Assembly (NCBI GenBank): GCA_035390885.1 | Contig: DAOOUW010000044.1 | Location: 1-14,597 of the forward strand | Source: JAOAFT01 sp035390885 | GTDB lineage: Bacteria; Bacteroidota; Ignavibacteria; UBA10030 | Reading direction: 5' to 3' | DNA: 14,597 nt | Part shown: positions 1 to 7,243 of the stretch, one piece after another | Layout: every line of letters starts with the position of its first letter | Numbering within the stretch: the stretch's first letter is position 1 | Position numbers and translations under genes: made by a program | Notes under the pieces: model-generated | Seen by the model: the letters and a program-made list of their open reading frames with translations, nothing else | The model's database searches: none | What the model was told of the DNA's origin: nothing

Positions 1-93
1 CCTAACGAATACAATGAAAAATATCTTACCGTGAAGCGAGATAAGCTCGGACATTTAATCCTCTTTGACCCAAAGAAAACCGGAACAGAGTAA
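1..93 (+). CDS. ribBA: GTP cyclohydrolase II, C-terminal end (partial; RibA or fused RibBA)
   Basis: The window starts inside this gene; only 30 codons and the TAA stop are present. The peptide PNEYNEKYLTVKRDKLGH matches the end of GTP cyclohydrolase II, where the family has an N-E-x-x-x-Y-L-x-T-K-x-x-K-x-G-H-L pattern. The enzyme opens the GTP ring in the first step of riboflavin synthesis. In the FCB group it is usually fused behind DHBP synthase (RibB), hence the symbol, but the fusion cannot be seen here. The visible end runs about twelve residues past the usual G-H-L-L terminus. No terminator hairpin follows the stop directly; the first strong hairpin is at 204-226. The family call is fairly secure for so short a fragment; RibA versus RibBA is open. 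Confidence 0.8.
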   Translation, partial: PNEYNEKYLTVKRDKLGHLILFDPKKTGTE

Positions 94-157
94 AATCTTG
101 CATCAAATTCCCGAGCATGGTCTGTACATATCGCAAAATTATTGAATACATCATAAC

Positions 158-191
158 TTGCTTCTTGACTAACCATTAAGTATATTATAAA
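158..191 (+). promoter_or_regulatory. Candidate sigma-70-type promoter for the rimP operon
   Basis: This is the most promoter-like stretch between ribBA and rimP. Two overlapping pairings are possible. One is TTGCTT (158-163) with TATATT (181-186), spaced 17 bases. The other is TTGACT (165-170), a better -35, with TATAAA (186-191), spaced 15 bases, which is short. Either would start RNA at about 193-200, just before the hairpin at 204-226. The assignment rests on consensus resemblance in AT-rich DNA and is tentative. If the organism uses the Bacteroidota-type promoter (TTTG / TAnnTTTG), these boxes may not be the real ones. The rest of 94-157 shows no gene, tRNA or repeat. Confidence 0.35.
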
Positions 192-203
192 AGTTTTAGA
201 TTG

Positions 204-233
204 ATAGCCCGCAGAGCACGGGCTATTTTTTTT
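204..233 (+). terminator. Intrinsic-terminator-shaped hairpin in the rimP leader (putative attenuator)
   Basis: ATAGCCCG (204-211) pairs perfectly with CGGGCTAT (219-226) around a 7-base loop, CAGAGCA, and an unbroken run of eight T (226-233) follows. This is a textbook Rho-independent terminator. It lies 110 bases after the ribBA stop and only 9 bases before the rimP start, so the T tract abuts the ribosome binding site. Terminator-like leaders ahead of rimP-nusA-infB are known; Rfam holds a rimP-leader family. In Bacillus subtilis, NusA was reported to control its own operon by attenuation without an antiterminator. No upstream segment here can pair with the stem as an antiterminator. It could instead end ribBA transcription, but then the operon promoter would have to lie within or past it. 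Confidence 0.8.
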
Positions 234-236
234 GGA
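234..236 (+). promoter_or_regulatory. Short ribosome binding site that decides the rimP start
   Basis: GGA directly follows the T tract of the leader hairpin and stands 6 bases before ATG 243, a normal distance. ATG 237 touches the GGA with no spacer, and TTG 201 would put the terminator stem inside the coding sequence. The site therefore favours 243 as the start. It is only three bases long, so translation may be modest or may depend on the state of the hairpin beside it. Confidence 0.5.
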
Positions 237-242
237 ATGAAA

Positions 243-701
243 ATGGTCGAAAATAATATAGAAAATATCCGAGATTTGGTAAGTCCAATTATCGAACGTC
301 GAGGGGCTTTACTTCTTGACGTTTACATCAAAGGTGGGCACAAGCGTAAAACGGTACAAATTTTCGTAGATACAGAGGCTGGTATTACAATCGATGAATG
401 TGCAGCTTTGAGCCGTGAAATCTCTGAATCTTTAGATTTTGCGAACATTATGAATGCTCCTTATGATCTTGAAATATCATCGCCTGGATTGGAAAAGCCC
501 TTACGGAACATTCAGCAGTATCCACGGAATATTGGACGAATTATTTCAGTGAAATATCGACAAGGAGAAGAAGTTGTTTTGGCGACTGGAACATTAGAAT
601 CCGTCGATAGAACGCGCATTACATGTAAACTTTCAAGCGGTGAGTCGCAATTAATAGAATTTGAAGATATACTTGAAACATATGTTAAGCTGCCTTGGTA
701 A
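243..701 (+). CDS. rimP: Ribosome maturation factor RimP
   Basis: RimP binds the free 30S subunit in the cytoplasm and helps its late assembly. The 152-residue product has the family's usual length and two-domain layout. The N-terminal alpha/beta domain includes VQIFVDTEAGITIDECAALS, with the typical D-x-x-x-G-I-T-I-D-E-C, and then YDLEISSPGLEKPL, matching the Y-x-L-E-V-S-S-P-G-L-x-R-P-L signature. The C-terminal SH3-like domain covers roughly residues 90-150. The frame stays open upstream to a TTG at 201, but that extension would encode the leader hairpin and lacks family similarity. I chose ATG 243, the start with a spaced GGA; ATG 237 is a two-codon-longer alternative. It is the first gene of the operon, 30 bases ahead of nusA, and the order rimP-nusA-infB is very widely conserved. 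Confidence 0.95.
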   Translation: MVENNIENIRDLVSPIIERRGALLLDVYIKGGHKRKTVQIFVDTEAGITIDECAALSREISESLDFANIMNAPYDLEISSPGLEKPLRNIQQYPRNIGRIISVKYRQGEEVVLATGTLESVDRTRITCKLSSGESQLIEFEDILETYVKLPW

Positions 702-731
702 AAGAGCAGTCAAGCTGTATGGAGGAAATCT

Positions 732-2093
732 ATGAATCATGAAATAGTTGAATCATTTGCTCAAATGGTGCGAGAAAAAGGAATTGACCGAGATATCCTC
801 GGTGGTATCATTGAAGAGATCTTCGGTCAAATGATGAAGAAAAAATATGGACAGGACGCTCGCTACGATATAGTTGTCAATATGGATAAAGGCGATATCG
901 AAATTTATCTAAAAAAAAATGTCGTGGAGTCTGTTGAAGATCCGTCAACGCAAATTAGCGTAAAGGAAGCTCGTCAACGCTCAGGGGATGAATTAGAGGT
1001 TGGCGATGAATATGTTGAAATCATTCCTCTCTCATCCTTTGGAAGACGTTTGATTATTGGTGCAAAACAAAATCTAAATCAGCGAATTAAAGAAATTGAA
1101 CGCGAAGCGATTTTTTCTGAGTATACAAATTCCATCGGTGAAATTGTGGTTGGCGAGATTTATCAAATTCGCAAGGGAAAAGGTGAAATTCTGGTGATGC
1201 ACAATAAAAATGAACTTATACTTCCCAGGAGCGAACAAATTTTTAAGGAACGATATAAAAAAGGCGATACGATTCGTGCCGTTGTGAAGGAAGTACGTAA
1301 GAGCGCTGGAAATCCACTTGTAATTATCTCTCGAACAGACCCTCAGTTTCTTATGAGGTTATTTGAAATTGAAATCCCGGAAATCTACGATGGCATTATC
1401 GAGATTAAACGAATTGCGCGTGAACCAGGCGAACGAGCAAAAGTTGCAGTAATTTCTCATGATGAACGGATCGATCCTGTCGGCGCATGCGTTGGAATGA
1501 AGGGCGTCCGCATTCACGCGATCGTTCGCGAATTGAATAATGAAAATATCGATGTTATTCCTTTTGCAGAGGATCCTGTTGTTTTTATCCAGCGTGCGCT
1601 CGCGCCGGCAAAGCTTAAAGATATTCAAGTCGATGTAGAGAATAAGAAAGCAGTCATTGTTGTCTCAGCCGATCAGGTATCGTTGGCAATAGGAAAAAGC
1701 GGTCAAAATGTTCGGCTTGCATCGAAATTAACAGGATTCGAAATCGAGGTGCAAAAAGAAGGAGCCGAAGAGGAAGAATACGACATGGATCTTTCTGAAT
1801 TTCGAGAAGAGCTGGGAGATGTGCTCTTCCATCGATTCTTTGATGAAAATTTCCAATCAGTTCGAGATGTTCTTCAAACTTCTAAAGAAGAATTAGTCAA
1901 TACGCTTGGCATCGAACCAGAAAAAGTTGATGAAATTGTAGCAATGTTAAAGAAAGGACTTGAAGATGCTGAAATTGAAAGTGAAGATGAAGTGAATGAG
2001 CTTCTTGCTGAAATTAATTCTTCCATAAAGACTGATACTAAATCAGATGGACAAACAATTAGTTCAAGTTCTTCCGATGAAGCAAAGCAGTAA
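732..2093 (+). CDS. nusA: Transcription termination/antitermination factor NusA
   Basis: NusA binds RNA polymerase and nascent RNA, promotes pausing and intrinsic termination, and takes part in antitermination of rRNA operons. Domains in order: polymerase-binding N-terminal domain (about 1-130); S1 RNA-binding domain (about 136-200); KH1 (about 230-300) with its GxxG loop GMKG at 255-258; KH2 (about 305-345) with GKSGQN at 321-326. Then comes an acidic linker and a helix-hairpin-helix-like domain (about 355-415), where FQSVRDVLQTSKEELVNTLG resembles the HhH repeats found at NusA C-termini. The last 35 residues are a Ser/Asp/Glu-rich tail of low complexity. The 453-residue length fits a NusA with one C-terminal helical module. 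A strong GGAGGA (721-726) stands 5 bases before the ATG, the best ribosome binding site in the 5' part of the operon. Confidence 0.98.
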   Translation: MNHEIVESFAQMVREKGIDRDILGGIIEEIFGQMMKKKYGQDARYDIVVNMDKGDIEIYLKKNVVESVEDPSTQISVKEARQRSGDELEVGDEYVEIIPLSSFGRRLIIGAKQNLNQRIKEIEREAIFSEYTNSIGEIVVGEIYQIRKGKGEILVMHNKNELILPRSEQIFKERYKKGDTIRAVVKEVRKSAGNPLVIISRTDPQFLMRLFEIEIPEIYDGIIEIKRIAREPGERAKVAVISHDERIDPVGACVGMKGVRIHAIVRELNNENIDVIPFAEDPVVFIQRALAPAKLKDIQVDVENKKAVIVVSADQVSLAIGKSGQNVRLASKLTGFEIEVQKEGAEEEEYDMDLSEFREELGDVLFHRFFDENFQSVRDVLQTSKEELVNTLGIEPEKVDEIVAMLKKGLEDAEIESEDEVNELLAEINSSIKTDTKSDGQTISSSSSDEAKQ

Positions 2094-2136
2094 TTTGTGA
2101 TTTACAAAACAACAGCTAAAAGCAATAGATACTTCT

Positions 2137-4908
2137 ATGATGGATACCGGTACAAAAAAAGTTAAAATCTACAACCTCGCAAAGGATTTAAATATTTCGA
2201 GCGAAACAATTATTGAATTCCTCAAAAAGCGGGGCTATGAAGTGAAGTCGCATATGAGTCCTGTGACTGATGAGATGATGCCGATTATTCTGGAGCATTT
2301 CAAAAAAGATAAAGATATAGCGGAACGACATCAGCGGAAGTTGCAGGAGCTTCGTTCGACCAAGAAAAAAGAAACTCCGAAAGAAGAAAAAACAAAGAAA
2401 GAAGAAATTGAAAAACCTGAAAAGGTTGAAGAAAAGAAAATTGAAGAACCGCAGCATGAAACGACTGGTGAAACGGAGTTGATTGGAGAGACGACGGTTA
2501 CCAAACCCATTGCTGATAATGTCTCCGACAGACAAACTTCTACTCTTGTCGCTGAAAATCAAATTGAGATTACTAAAGAACTTCCAAAGGTCGAATTGAT
2601 AGATGGAAAAAAGCATGAACCAGCGACAGCAGAAGTTCAACATGGGGATGAAAAAATTTCTCCTGAAAAAGAAATACGAATTATAACAGAAGAGCGTAAA
2701 GAACCTGTAGTAGAAAAAGAAGCGTCAAAACGAGGGACTAAGAAAAAAGAAGAAAAATCTGTCCCCTTAACTCCCCTCGAGGCGGTTTCTCGTCAGCATC
2801 GTGGATTAACTATTAAAGGCAAGATTGATCTTGAGAAGCCGGCTTTAGAAGAGAAGGGGAAAGACAAATCAGAAGAAGCAAAGAAGAAAAAGAAGAAAAA
2901 GAAGAAAATTATTGAAGAACCAAAACGCGCCAAAGTTCAAGAACCCCAAATAGATGAAGAAGAGGTTAAAAGCAGGAAACGAAAAAAAATTCGTCGTGTC
3001 GAAGTCAATGAAGATGAAGTAGAACGCGCAATTCGCGAAACACTCTCTGAAGTCGAAGAAGATTTTACTGTTACAAGAGCGTCAATTCGAAAAAAGAAAA
3101 AAGAAAAGCGCGAAGAAGAGCAGCAACGGATACTAGAACAGATTGAACGCGACCGCACCCATCTTAAGGTTACTGAATTTATTACTGTTGGCGAGCTTGC
3201 AAATCTGATGAATGTATCTGTTTCGCAAGTCATTCAAAAAATTATGAGTCTTGGAATCATGGTCTCAATCAATCAGCGAGTCGATAAGGATACCATTATT
3301 CTTGTTGCAGATGAGTTTGGATTTCAAGTTGAATTTCAGGACGAATTTACATCAGACGTTCTTGTTGATAATGAAGATTCTCCAGAGCTTCTCAAGCCAC
3401 GACCTCCAGTTGTTACTATTATGGGGCACGTCGATCACGGGAAAACCTCATTACTTGATTATATCCGAAATACCAATGTCGTTGCTGGCGAAGCAGGCGG
3501 AATAACTCAACACATTGGGGCATATGAAGTTTCACTTCCTGATGGGAAACAAATTACTTTTTTAGATACTCCAGGTCATGAAGCTTTTACGGCTATGCGC
3601 GCTCGTGGCGCACAAATTACAGATATTGTCGTGCTTGTAGTTGCTGCCGATGATAATGTTATGCCTCAAACTATCGAAGCAATTAGCCATGCTCAGGCGG
3701 CGAATGTGCCAATCATTGTTGCCATCAATAAGATGGATAAACCCGATGCAAATCCTGAAAGAATCAAACAACAGCTAGCTGAAAAAGGATTGCTGGTGGA
3801 AGAATATGGCGGTAAATCTCAAGCAGTTGAAATCTCGGCTAAGACAGGTAAAAATATTGATCTTTTACTTGAGAAAATTCTTCTTGAAGCAGAAATGCTT
3901 GATCTTAAAGCAAATCCTGTTCGATTGGCAAGAGGGACCGTCGTTGAAGCCGAGTTGGATAGAGGTAAAGGTATTACAGCGACTGTTCTTGTTCAAAAGG
4001 GAACACTTCATGTTGGAGATTCTTTTATCAGCGGTATTTGGAGCGGTCGTGTCCGTGCAATGTTCGATGAACGAGAACAACGCATTACAGAAGCCGGTCC
4101 TTCGAAACCTGTGCAAATCATTGGATTCGACGGAATCCCTCAGGCAGGCGATGAATTTGTGGTATTAGAAAATGAACATCAAACAAGAGAAATCAGCTCA
4201 AAACGACAACAGTTAAAACGTGAGCAAGATTTCCGTCAATCGCGACGATTAACGCTCGATGAAATTTCTCAACAAATTAAAGAAGGTCAGGTGCGTGATC
4301 TTCCAATTATTGTTAAAGCGGATGTCGATGGTTCGGCGGAAGCGCTTGCTGATTCGTTGATGAAATTATCAACCAAAGAAGTTAAGGTGCGAGTCATCCA
4401 CAAAGGAGTTGGAGGTATTTCTGAATCTGATGTGTTGCTAGCATTAGCTTCTGATGCGATTATCATTGGTTTCCATGTGAGACCTCACTTAAAAGCTCGT
4501 CAGTTAGCTCAGCAGGAAAAGGTAGACGTCAGGATCTATAATATTATTTATGATGCTATCAATGATGTCAAGAGCGCGTTAGAGGGAATGTTAGCCCCAA
4601 CGGTATCAGAAGAAGTGCTTGCGACTGTTGAAGTACGAGATGTATTCAAGATTTCAAAAGTTGGCACTATTGCTGGGTGTTATGTTAAAGACGGAAAAAT
4701 ATCTCGGAATAATCATGTTCGATTAGTGCGTGATGGAATTGAAGTTTATGATGGTACGATTGCTTCACTCAAACGATTCAAAGATGATGTTCGCGAGGTC
4801 GAACAAGGGTACGAATGCGGAATTATGCTAGAGAATTATAACGATCTAAAAGTCGGCGATATTATCGAAGCGTATAAAATTGTCGAAACTAAACGAAAGT
4901 TAGAGTAA
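2137..4908 (+). CDS. infB: Translation initiation factor IF-2
   Basis: IF2 is the GTPase that brings initiator fMet-tRNA to the 30S subunit and promotes 50S joining. A first IF2-N domain lies at about residues 6-56. A long charged Lys/Glu-rich linker (about 60-340) includes nine consecutive lysines at 249-257. A second IF2-N domain follows at about 343-398, then the G domain. GTPase motifs are intact: GHVDHGKT (430-437), DTPGHE (477-482), NKMD (531-534) and SAKTG (567-571). Beta-barrel and fMet-tRNA-binding domains complete the 923 residues, a length normal for FCB-group IF2. The start is the ATG pair at 2137/2140; an in-frame TGA at 2098 limits extension. No clear Shine-Dalgarno precedes it, only an A-rich stretch, as is common in Bacteroidota. 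It follows nusA by 43 bases. Confidence 0.98.
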   Translation: MMDTGTKKVKIYNLAKDLNISSETIIEFLKKRGYEVKSHMSPVTDEMMPIILEHFKKDKDIAERHQRKLQELRSTKKKETPKEEKTKKEEIEKPEKVEEKKIEEPQHETTGETELIGETTVTKPIADNVSDRQTSTLVAENQIEITKELPKVELIDGKKHEPATAEVQHGDEKISPEKEIRIITEERKEPVVEKEASKRGTKKKEEKSVPLTPLEAVSRQHRGLTIKGKIDLEKPALEEKGKDKSEEAKKKKKKKKKIIEEPKRAKVQEPQIDEEEVKSRKRKKIRRVEVNEDEVERAIRETLSEVEEDFTVTRASIRKKKKEKREEEQQRILEQIERDRTHLKVTEFITVGELANLMNVSVSQVIQKIMSLGIMVSINQRVDKDTIILVADEFGFQVEFQDEFTSDVLVDNEDSPELLKPRPPVVTIMGHVDHGKTSLLDYIRNTNVVAGEAGGITQHIGAYEVSLPDGKQITFLDTPGHEAFTAMRARGAQITDIVVLVVAADDNVMPQTIEAISHAQAANVPIIVAINKMDKPDANPERIKQQLAEKGLLVEEYGGKSQAVEISAKTGKNIDLLLEKILLEAEMLDLKANPVRLARGTVVEAELDRGKGITATVLVQKGTLHVGDSFISGIWSGRVRAMFDEREQRITEAGPSKPVQIIGFDGIPQAGDEFVVLENEHQTREISSKRQQLKREQDFRQSRRLTLDEISQQIKEGQVRDLPIIVKADVDGSAEALADSLMKLSTKEVKVRVIHKGVGGISESDVLLALASDAIIIGFHVRPHLKARQLAQQEKVDVRIYNIIYDAINDVKSALEGMLAPTVSEEVLATVEVRDVFKISKVGTIAGCYVKDGKISRNNHVRLVRDGIEVYDGTIASLKRFKDDVREVEQGYECGIMLENYNDLKVGDIIEAYKIVETKRKLE

Positions 4909-4912
4909 ATTT

Positions 4913-5278
4913 ATGTCTGTAAGAGCAGAAAAAGTCGCCTCATTTATTAAAGAAGAGCTTGGAATGTTCTTCGAAAAAAATTTTCTTATGGAAGAATATG
5001 GACTGATGACTGTTACAGAAGTTCGAATGAGCGCCGATCTCCGCTATGCAAAAGTATTTGTCAGTATTTATGGCGATACCGCACGGAAAAAAAAGTCGAT
5101 GCTTATGCTGGAGGCACAGAAACCATCGATTCGTTTTGCACTTGGGAAAGTTCTGCATCTGCGCTTTGTTCCTGCTTTGACGTTTGTATTGGATGAAAGC
5201 GTTGATCGAGCCATGAGAATAGAGACACTTATTAAGCAAATTCATTCAGAACAAAAGGACAACTCATCTGATGAATGA
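4913..5278 (+). CDS. rbfA: Ribosome-binding factor A
   Basis: RbfA binds the 30S subunit near the 16S rRNA 5' helix and is needed for late 30S maturation and cold adaptation. The 121-residue product is a single KH-type domain of normal length. It shows the family pattern at the start (RAEKVASFIKEELGMFF), VRMSADLRYAKVFVSIYG in the middle (compare V-x-x-S-x-D-L-x-x-A-x-V-Y-V-S), and LHLRFVPALTFVLDESVDRA near the end (compare L-R-x-x-P-x-L-x-F-x-x-D-x-S). A short acidic tail follows. It begins 4 bases after the infB stop and its TGA overlaps the proposed truB ATG, so translation is probably coupled on both sides. RimP and RbfA in one operon supply two 30S assembly factors together. Confidence 0.96.
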   Translation: MSVRAEKVASFIKEELGMFFEKNFLMEEYGLMTVTEVRMSADLRYAKVFVSIYGDTARKKKSMLMLEAQKPSIRFALGKVLHLRFVPALTFVLDESVDRAMRIETLIKQIHSEQKDNSSDE

Positions 5279-5970
5279 TGCATACAATATTATCGAGTTC
5301 TCTCATGAATGATTCGATCCTTTTCATCGATAAGCCTATAGATTGGACGTCTTTTGACGTCGTTAAGAAAGTGCGTTCAGTATTGCACCTTCGGAAAGTT
5401 GGGCATGCCGGTACGCTCGATCCGAAGGCGACTGGATTGTTAATTTTGGGCACAGGGTCGAAAACAAAAGAACTCAATCAGTACGTTGGATTAGAGAAGG
5501 AATATGTCGGCGTTATGGAATTAGGCGTTCAAACGCCAAGCTATGATTCTGAAACTGAGGTAATAGAACATTGTCCCTTCGACGAAATATCGAAAGAACA
5601 AATCTATACCACTGCTCAAAAATTTGTTGGTGCACAAACACAAATCCCGCCAATGTACAGCGCTGTGAAATATGGCGGTAAGCCTCTTTATCGATTTGCC
5701 CGTCAAGGGGAAGAACTTCCACGCGCAGAGCGTACAATTATGATTTACTCATTCGATATTACGTCTATTGCTTTGCCGTCTGTTGATTTTCGCGTTGTCT
5801 GTTCAAAAGGAACGTATATTCGTTCTCTCGTCAATGATTTTGGTAATGCTCTTGAATGTGGAGCTACTTTACGATCCTTGCGTCGTGTCAGAATTGGTTC
5901 GTTTTCAGTCGACAGCGCTCTTACAATCTCTGCACTTGAATCATTGGTATTGAGTAATCGAGGTGAGTAA
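5275..5970 (+). CDS. truB: tRNA pseudouridine(55) synthase TruB
   Basis: TruB turns U55 in the T-psi-C loop of tRNAs into pseudouridine and also helps tRNA folding. Residues 43-55 (GHAGTLDPKATGL) carry the catalytic aspartate D49. Y77 in KEYVG, the PPMYSAVKYGGKPLYRFAR block (125-143) and KGTYIRSL (178-185) are the other family motifs. At 231 residues the protein ends soon after the catalytic core, so the C-terminal PUA domain of the E. coli type (about 310 residues) is absent, as is usual in the Bacteroidota lineage. Start choice is uncertain. ATG 5275 overlaps the rbfA stop, with AAGGA 15 bases upstream. ATG 5305 gives a 221-residue protein whose N-terminus (MNDSILFIDKP) looks more like the family. 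The stop TAA shares its last base with the ribF ATG. Confidence 0.95.
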   Translation: MMHTILSSSLMNDSILFIDKPIDWTSFDVVKKVRSVLHLRKVGHAGTLDPKATGLLILGTGSKTKELNQYVGLEKEYVGVMELGVQTPSYDSETEVIEHCPFDEISKEQIYTTAQKFVGAQTQIPPMYSAVKYGGKPLYRFARQGEELPRAERTIMIYSFDITSIALPSVDFRVVCSKGTYIRSLVNDFGNALECGATLRSLRRVRIGSFSVDSALTISALESLVLSNRGE

Positions 5971-6911
5971 TGAGAGTTTATCGTTCAATCGATGAAGTGC
6001 CGTATGATTCTTCAACAGTTATTTCTGTTGGAACGTTTGATGGCGTACATCGTGCGCATAGGGCAATTCTGAAAAAGCTCGTTGAGCGTTCGAAAAGCGC
6101 AAACAAACGAAACCTTGTCATTACCTTTGAACCTCATCCTCGTTCGATTGTAAGTCATGACGCAATGAATGTAAAATATCTCACAACTTTAGATGAGAGA
6201 ATGTACCTGTTCCAATCTTTAGGTATTGATAATTTACTGGTAATTACTTTTGATAAGGAATTTTCTCAGCTGTCATTTAGAGATTTTTATTCTCAATGCA
6301 TTGTTCAAAAAATTGGAGTGTCAGAAGTTGTAGAAGGATTTAATCATCATTTTGGAAAGGATCGGCAGGGAACTATTACCATTCTTGATGAATTAGGAAA
6401 AGAATTTGGTTTTGTTGTTACACATGTTGAACCAATTACCTATAATGGCAAGCCAATTAGTAGCTCTAGAATTCGTGAGGCGCTTGAAGATGGGGCTATC
6501 GATATAGCAAATGAGATGCTCGGTTATCCTTATCTGCTTACAGGAACCGTTATCGAGGGGGATAAACGAGGTACAACGTTGGGGTACCCTACAGCAAACG
6601 TAGAACTGCCATCTTCCAAGTTAATTCCTAAATTTGGAATTTATGTTGCAAGTGTAAAGATTGAAGGAACAGAATATTTCGGAATGGCCAGTATCGGAAG
6701 ACGTCCGACATTTTACAAAGATGGAAATGTAATTGTCGAAGTTCATGTTTTTGATTTCTATGGTACTCTTTATGGAAAGGAACTATCCTTTTCGTTACTT
6801 AAGCGATTACGCGACCAACAAAAGTTTGATACAGTCGATCAACTAATTCGTCAGATGGAACAAGATAAAGAACAAAGCAAATCATTGATTCAATCATTAC
6901 GTGTTGTCTAA
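5970..6911 (+). CDS. ribF: Bifunctional riboflavin kinase / FAD synthetase
   Basis: RibF phosphorylates riboflavin to FMN and then adenylates FMN to FAD. The N-terminal nucleotidyltransferase domain (about 1-180) shows GTFDGVHRAH (21-30), EGFNHHFG (122-129) and ISSSRIR (163-169). The C-terminal flavokinase domain (about 185-305) shows LGYPTANVELP (204-214) and VEVHVFDF (256-263), which carries the probable catalytic glutamate E257. The 313-residue length is standard. Two departures stand out: the nucleotidyltransferase HxGH signature reads HRAH (27-30), and the flavokinase segment before LGYPTAN reads RGTT where GRT is usual. The ATG overlaps the truB TAA by one base, so translational coupling is likely. 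The position truB-ribF-rpsO is common in bacteria. No FMN riboswitch is visible, as expected inside an operon. Confidence 0.96.
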   Translation: MRVYRSIDEVPYDSSTVISVGTFDGVHRAHRAILKKLVERSKSANKRNLVITFEPHPRSIVSHDAMNVKYLTTLDERMYLFQSLGIDNLLVITFDKEFSQLSFRDFYSQCIVQKIGVSEVVEGFNHHFGKDRQGTITILDELGKEFGFVVTHVEPITYNGKPISSSRIREALEDGAIDIANEMLGYPYLLTGTVIEGDKRGTTLGYPTANVELPSSKLIPKFGIYVASVKIEGTEYFGMASIGRRPTFYKDGNVIVEVHVFDFYGTLYGKELSFSLLKRLRDQQKFDTVDQLIRQMEQDKEQSKSLIQSLRVV

Positions 6912-6931
6912 TTTTTACAGAAGGAGCAAAA

Positions 6932-7201
6932 ATGCCTATAACAAAAGAACAAAAGAAAGAAATCATTCAAAAGTATGGAAAGCATGAACAGGATAGTGGA
7001 ACACCAGAAGTACAGATTGCAATTCTGACTGCTCATATCAATAGTTTGACGTCTCACCTTGATGGAAATAAAATGGATCATCACTCAAGATTAGGATTAC
7101 TGAAATTAGTTGGAAAAAGACGCCATCTGCTCGATTACTTAATGAAGAAGGATATCGAACGGTATCGAAAGATTATCCAAGAACTCGATATCCGAAAATA
7201 A
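6932..7201 (+). CDS. rpsO: 30S ribosomal protein S15
   Basis: S15 is a primary binder of the 16S rRNA central domain and forms an intersubunit bridge. The 89-residue length is exactly that of the family. The signature region SGTPEVQIAILTAHINSLTS, the H-x-x-D-H-H-S-R-x-G-L-L-x-L-V segment and KRRHLLDYL near the end are all present, including the conserved H-H-S-R used in rRNA contact. A strong AAGGAG (6921-6926) stands 5 bases before the ATG, the best ribosome binding site in the 3' half of the operon, in line with a need for high translation. It lies 20 bases after ribF and 42 bases before pnp. The short spacer to pnp is AT-rich and contains no long stem-loop. Confidence 0.98.
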   Translation: MPITKEQKKEIIQKYGKHEQDSGTPEVQIAILTAHINSLTSHLDGNKMDHHSRLGLLKLVGKRRHLLDYLMKKDIERYRKIIQELDIRK

Positions 7202-7243
7202 ATATTTATAAAACATATAATTAGAAAGAAAGAGATGTAAACT

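Noticed and set aside
94..200. Possible tRNA ahead of rimP, as with the initiator tRNA before rimP in E. coli
   Set aside because: No cloverleaf, no T-psi-C arm (GGTTCRA-like) and no CCA end can be built from this AT-rich stretch.
2188..2643. Minus-strand open frame opposite the infB linker
   Set aside because: It is the reverse reading of Lys/Glu-rich codons, giving a Phe/Leu-rich artefact with no family likeness or ribosome binding site; IF2 is certain on the other strand.
3251..3505. Out-of-frame plus-strand open frame inside infB
   Set aside because: It overlaps the GTPase G1 region of IF2 in another frame, has low-complexity Ser/Leu composition and no recognisable domain.
3806..4168. 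Out-of-frame 120-codon plus-strand frame inside infB
   Set aside because: IF2 is continuous through this stretch with SAKTG and downstream barrel sequences in frame, so there is no frameshift and no second gene.
7202..7243. RNase III-type autoregulatory hairpin before pnp, as in E. coli
   Set aside because: The spacer is 42 bases of mainly A and T and cannot form a long stem; no regulation of that kind can be supported.
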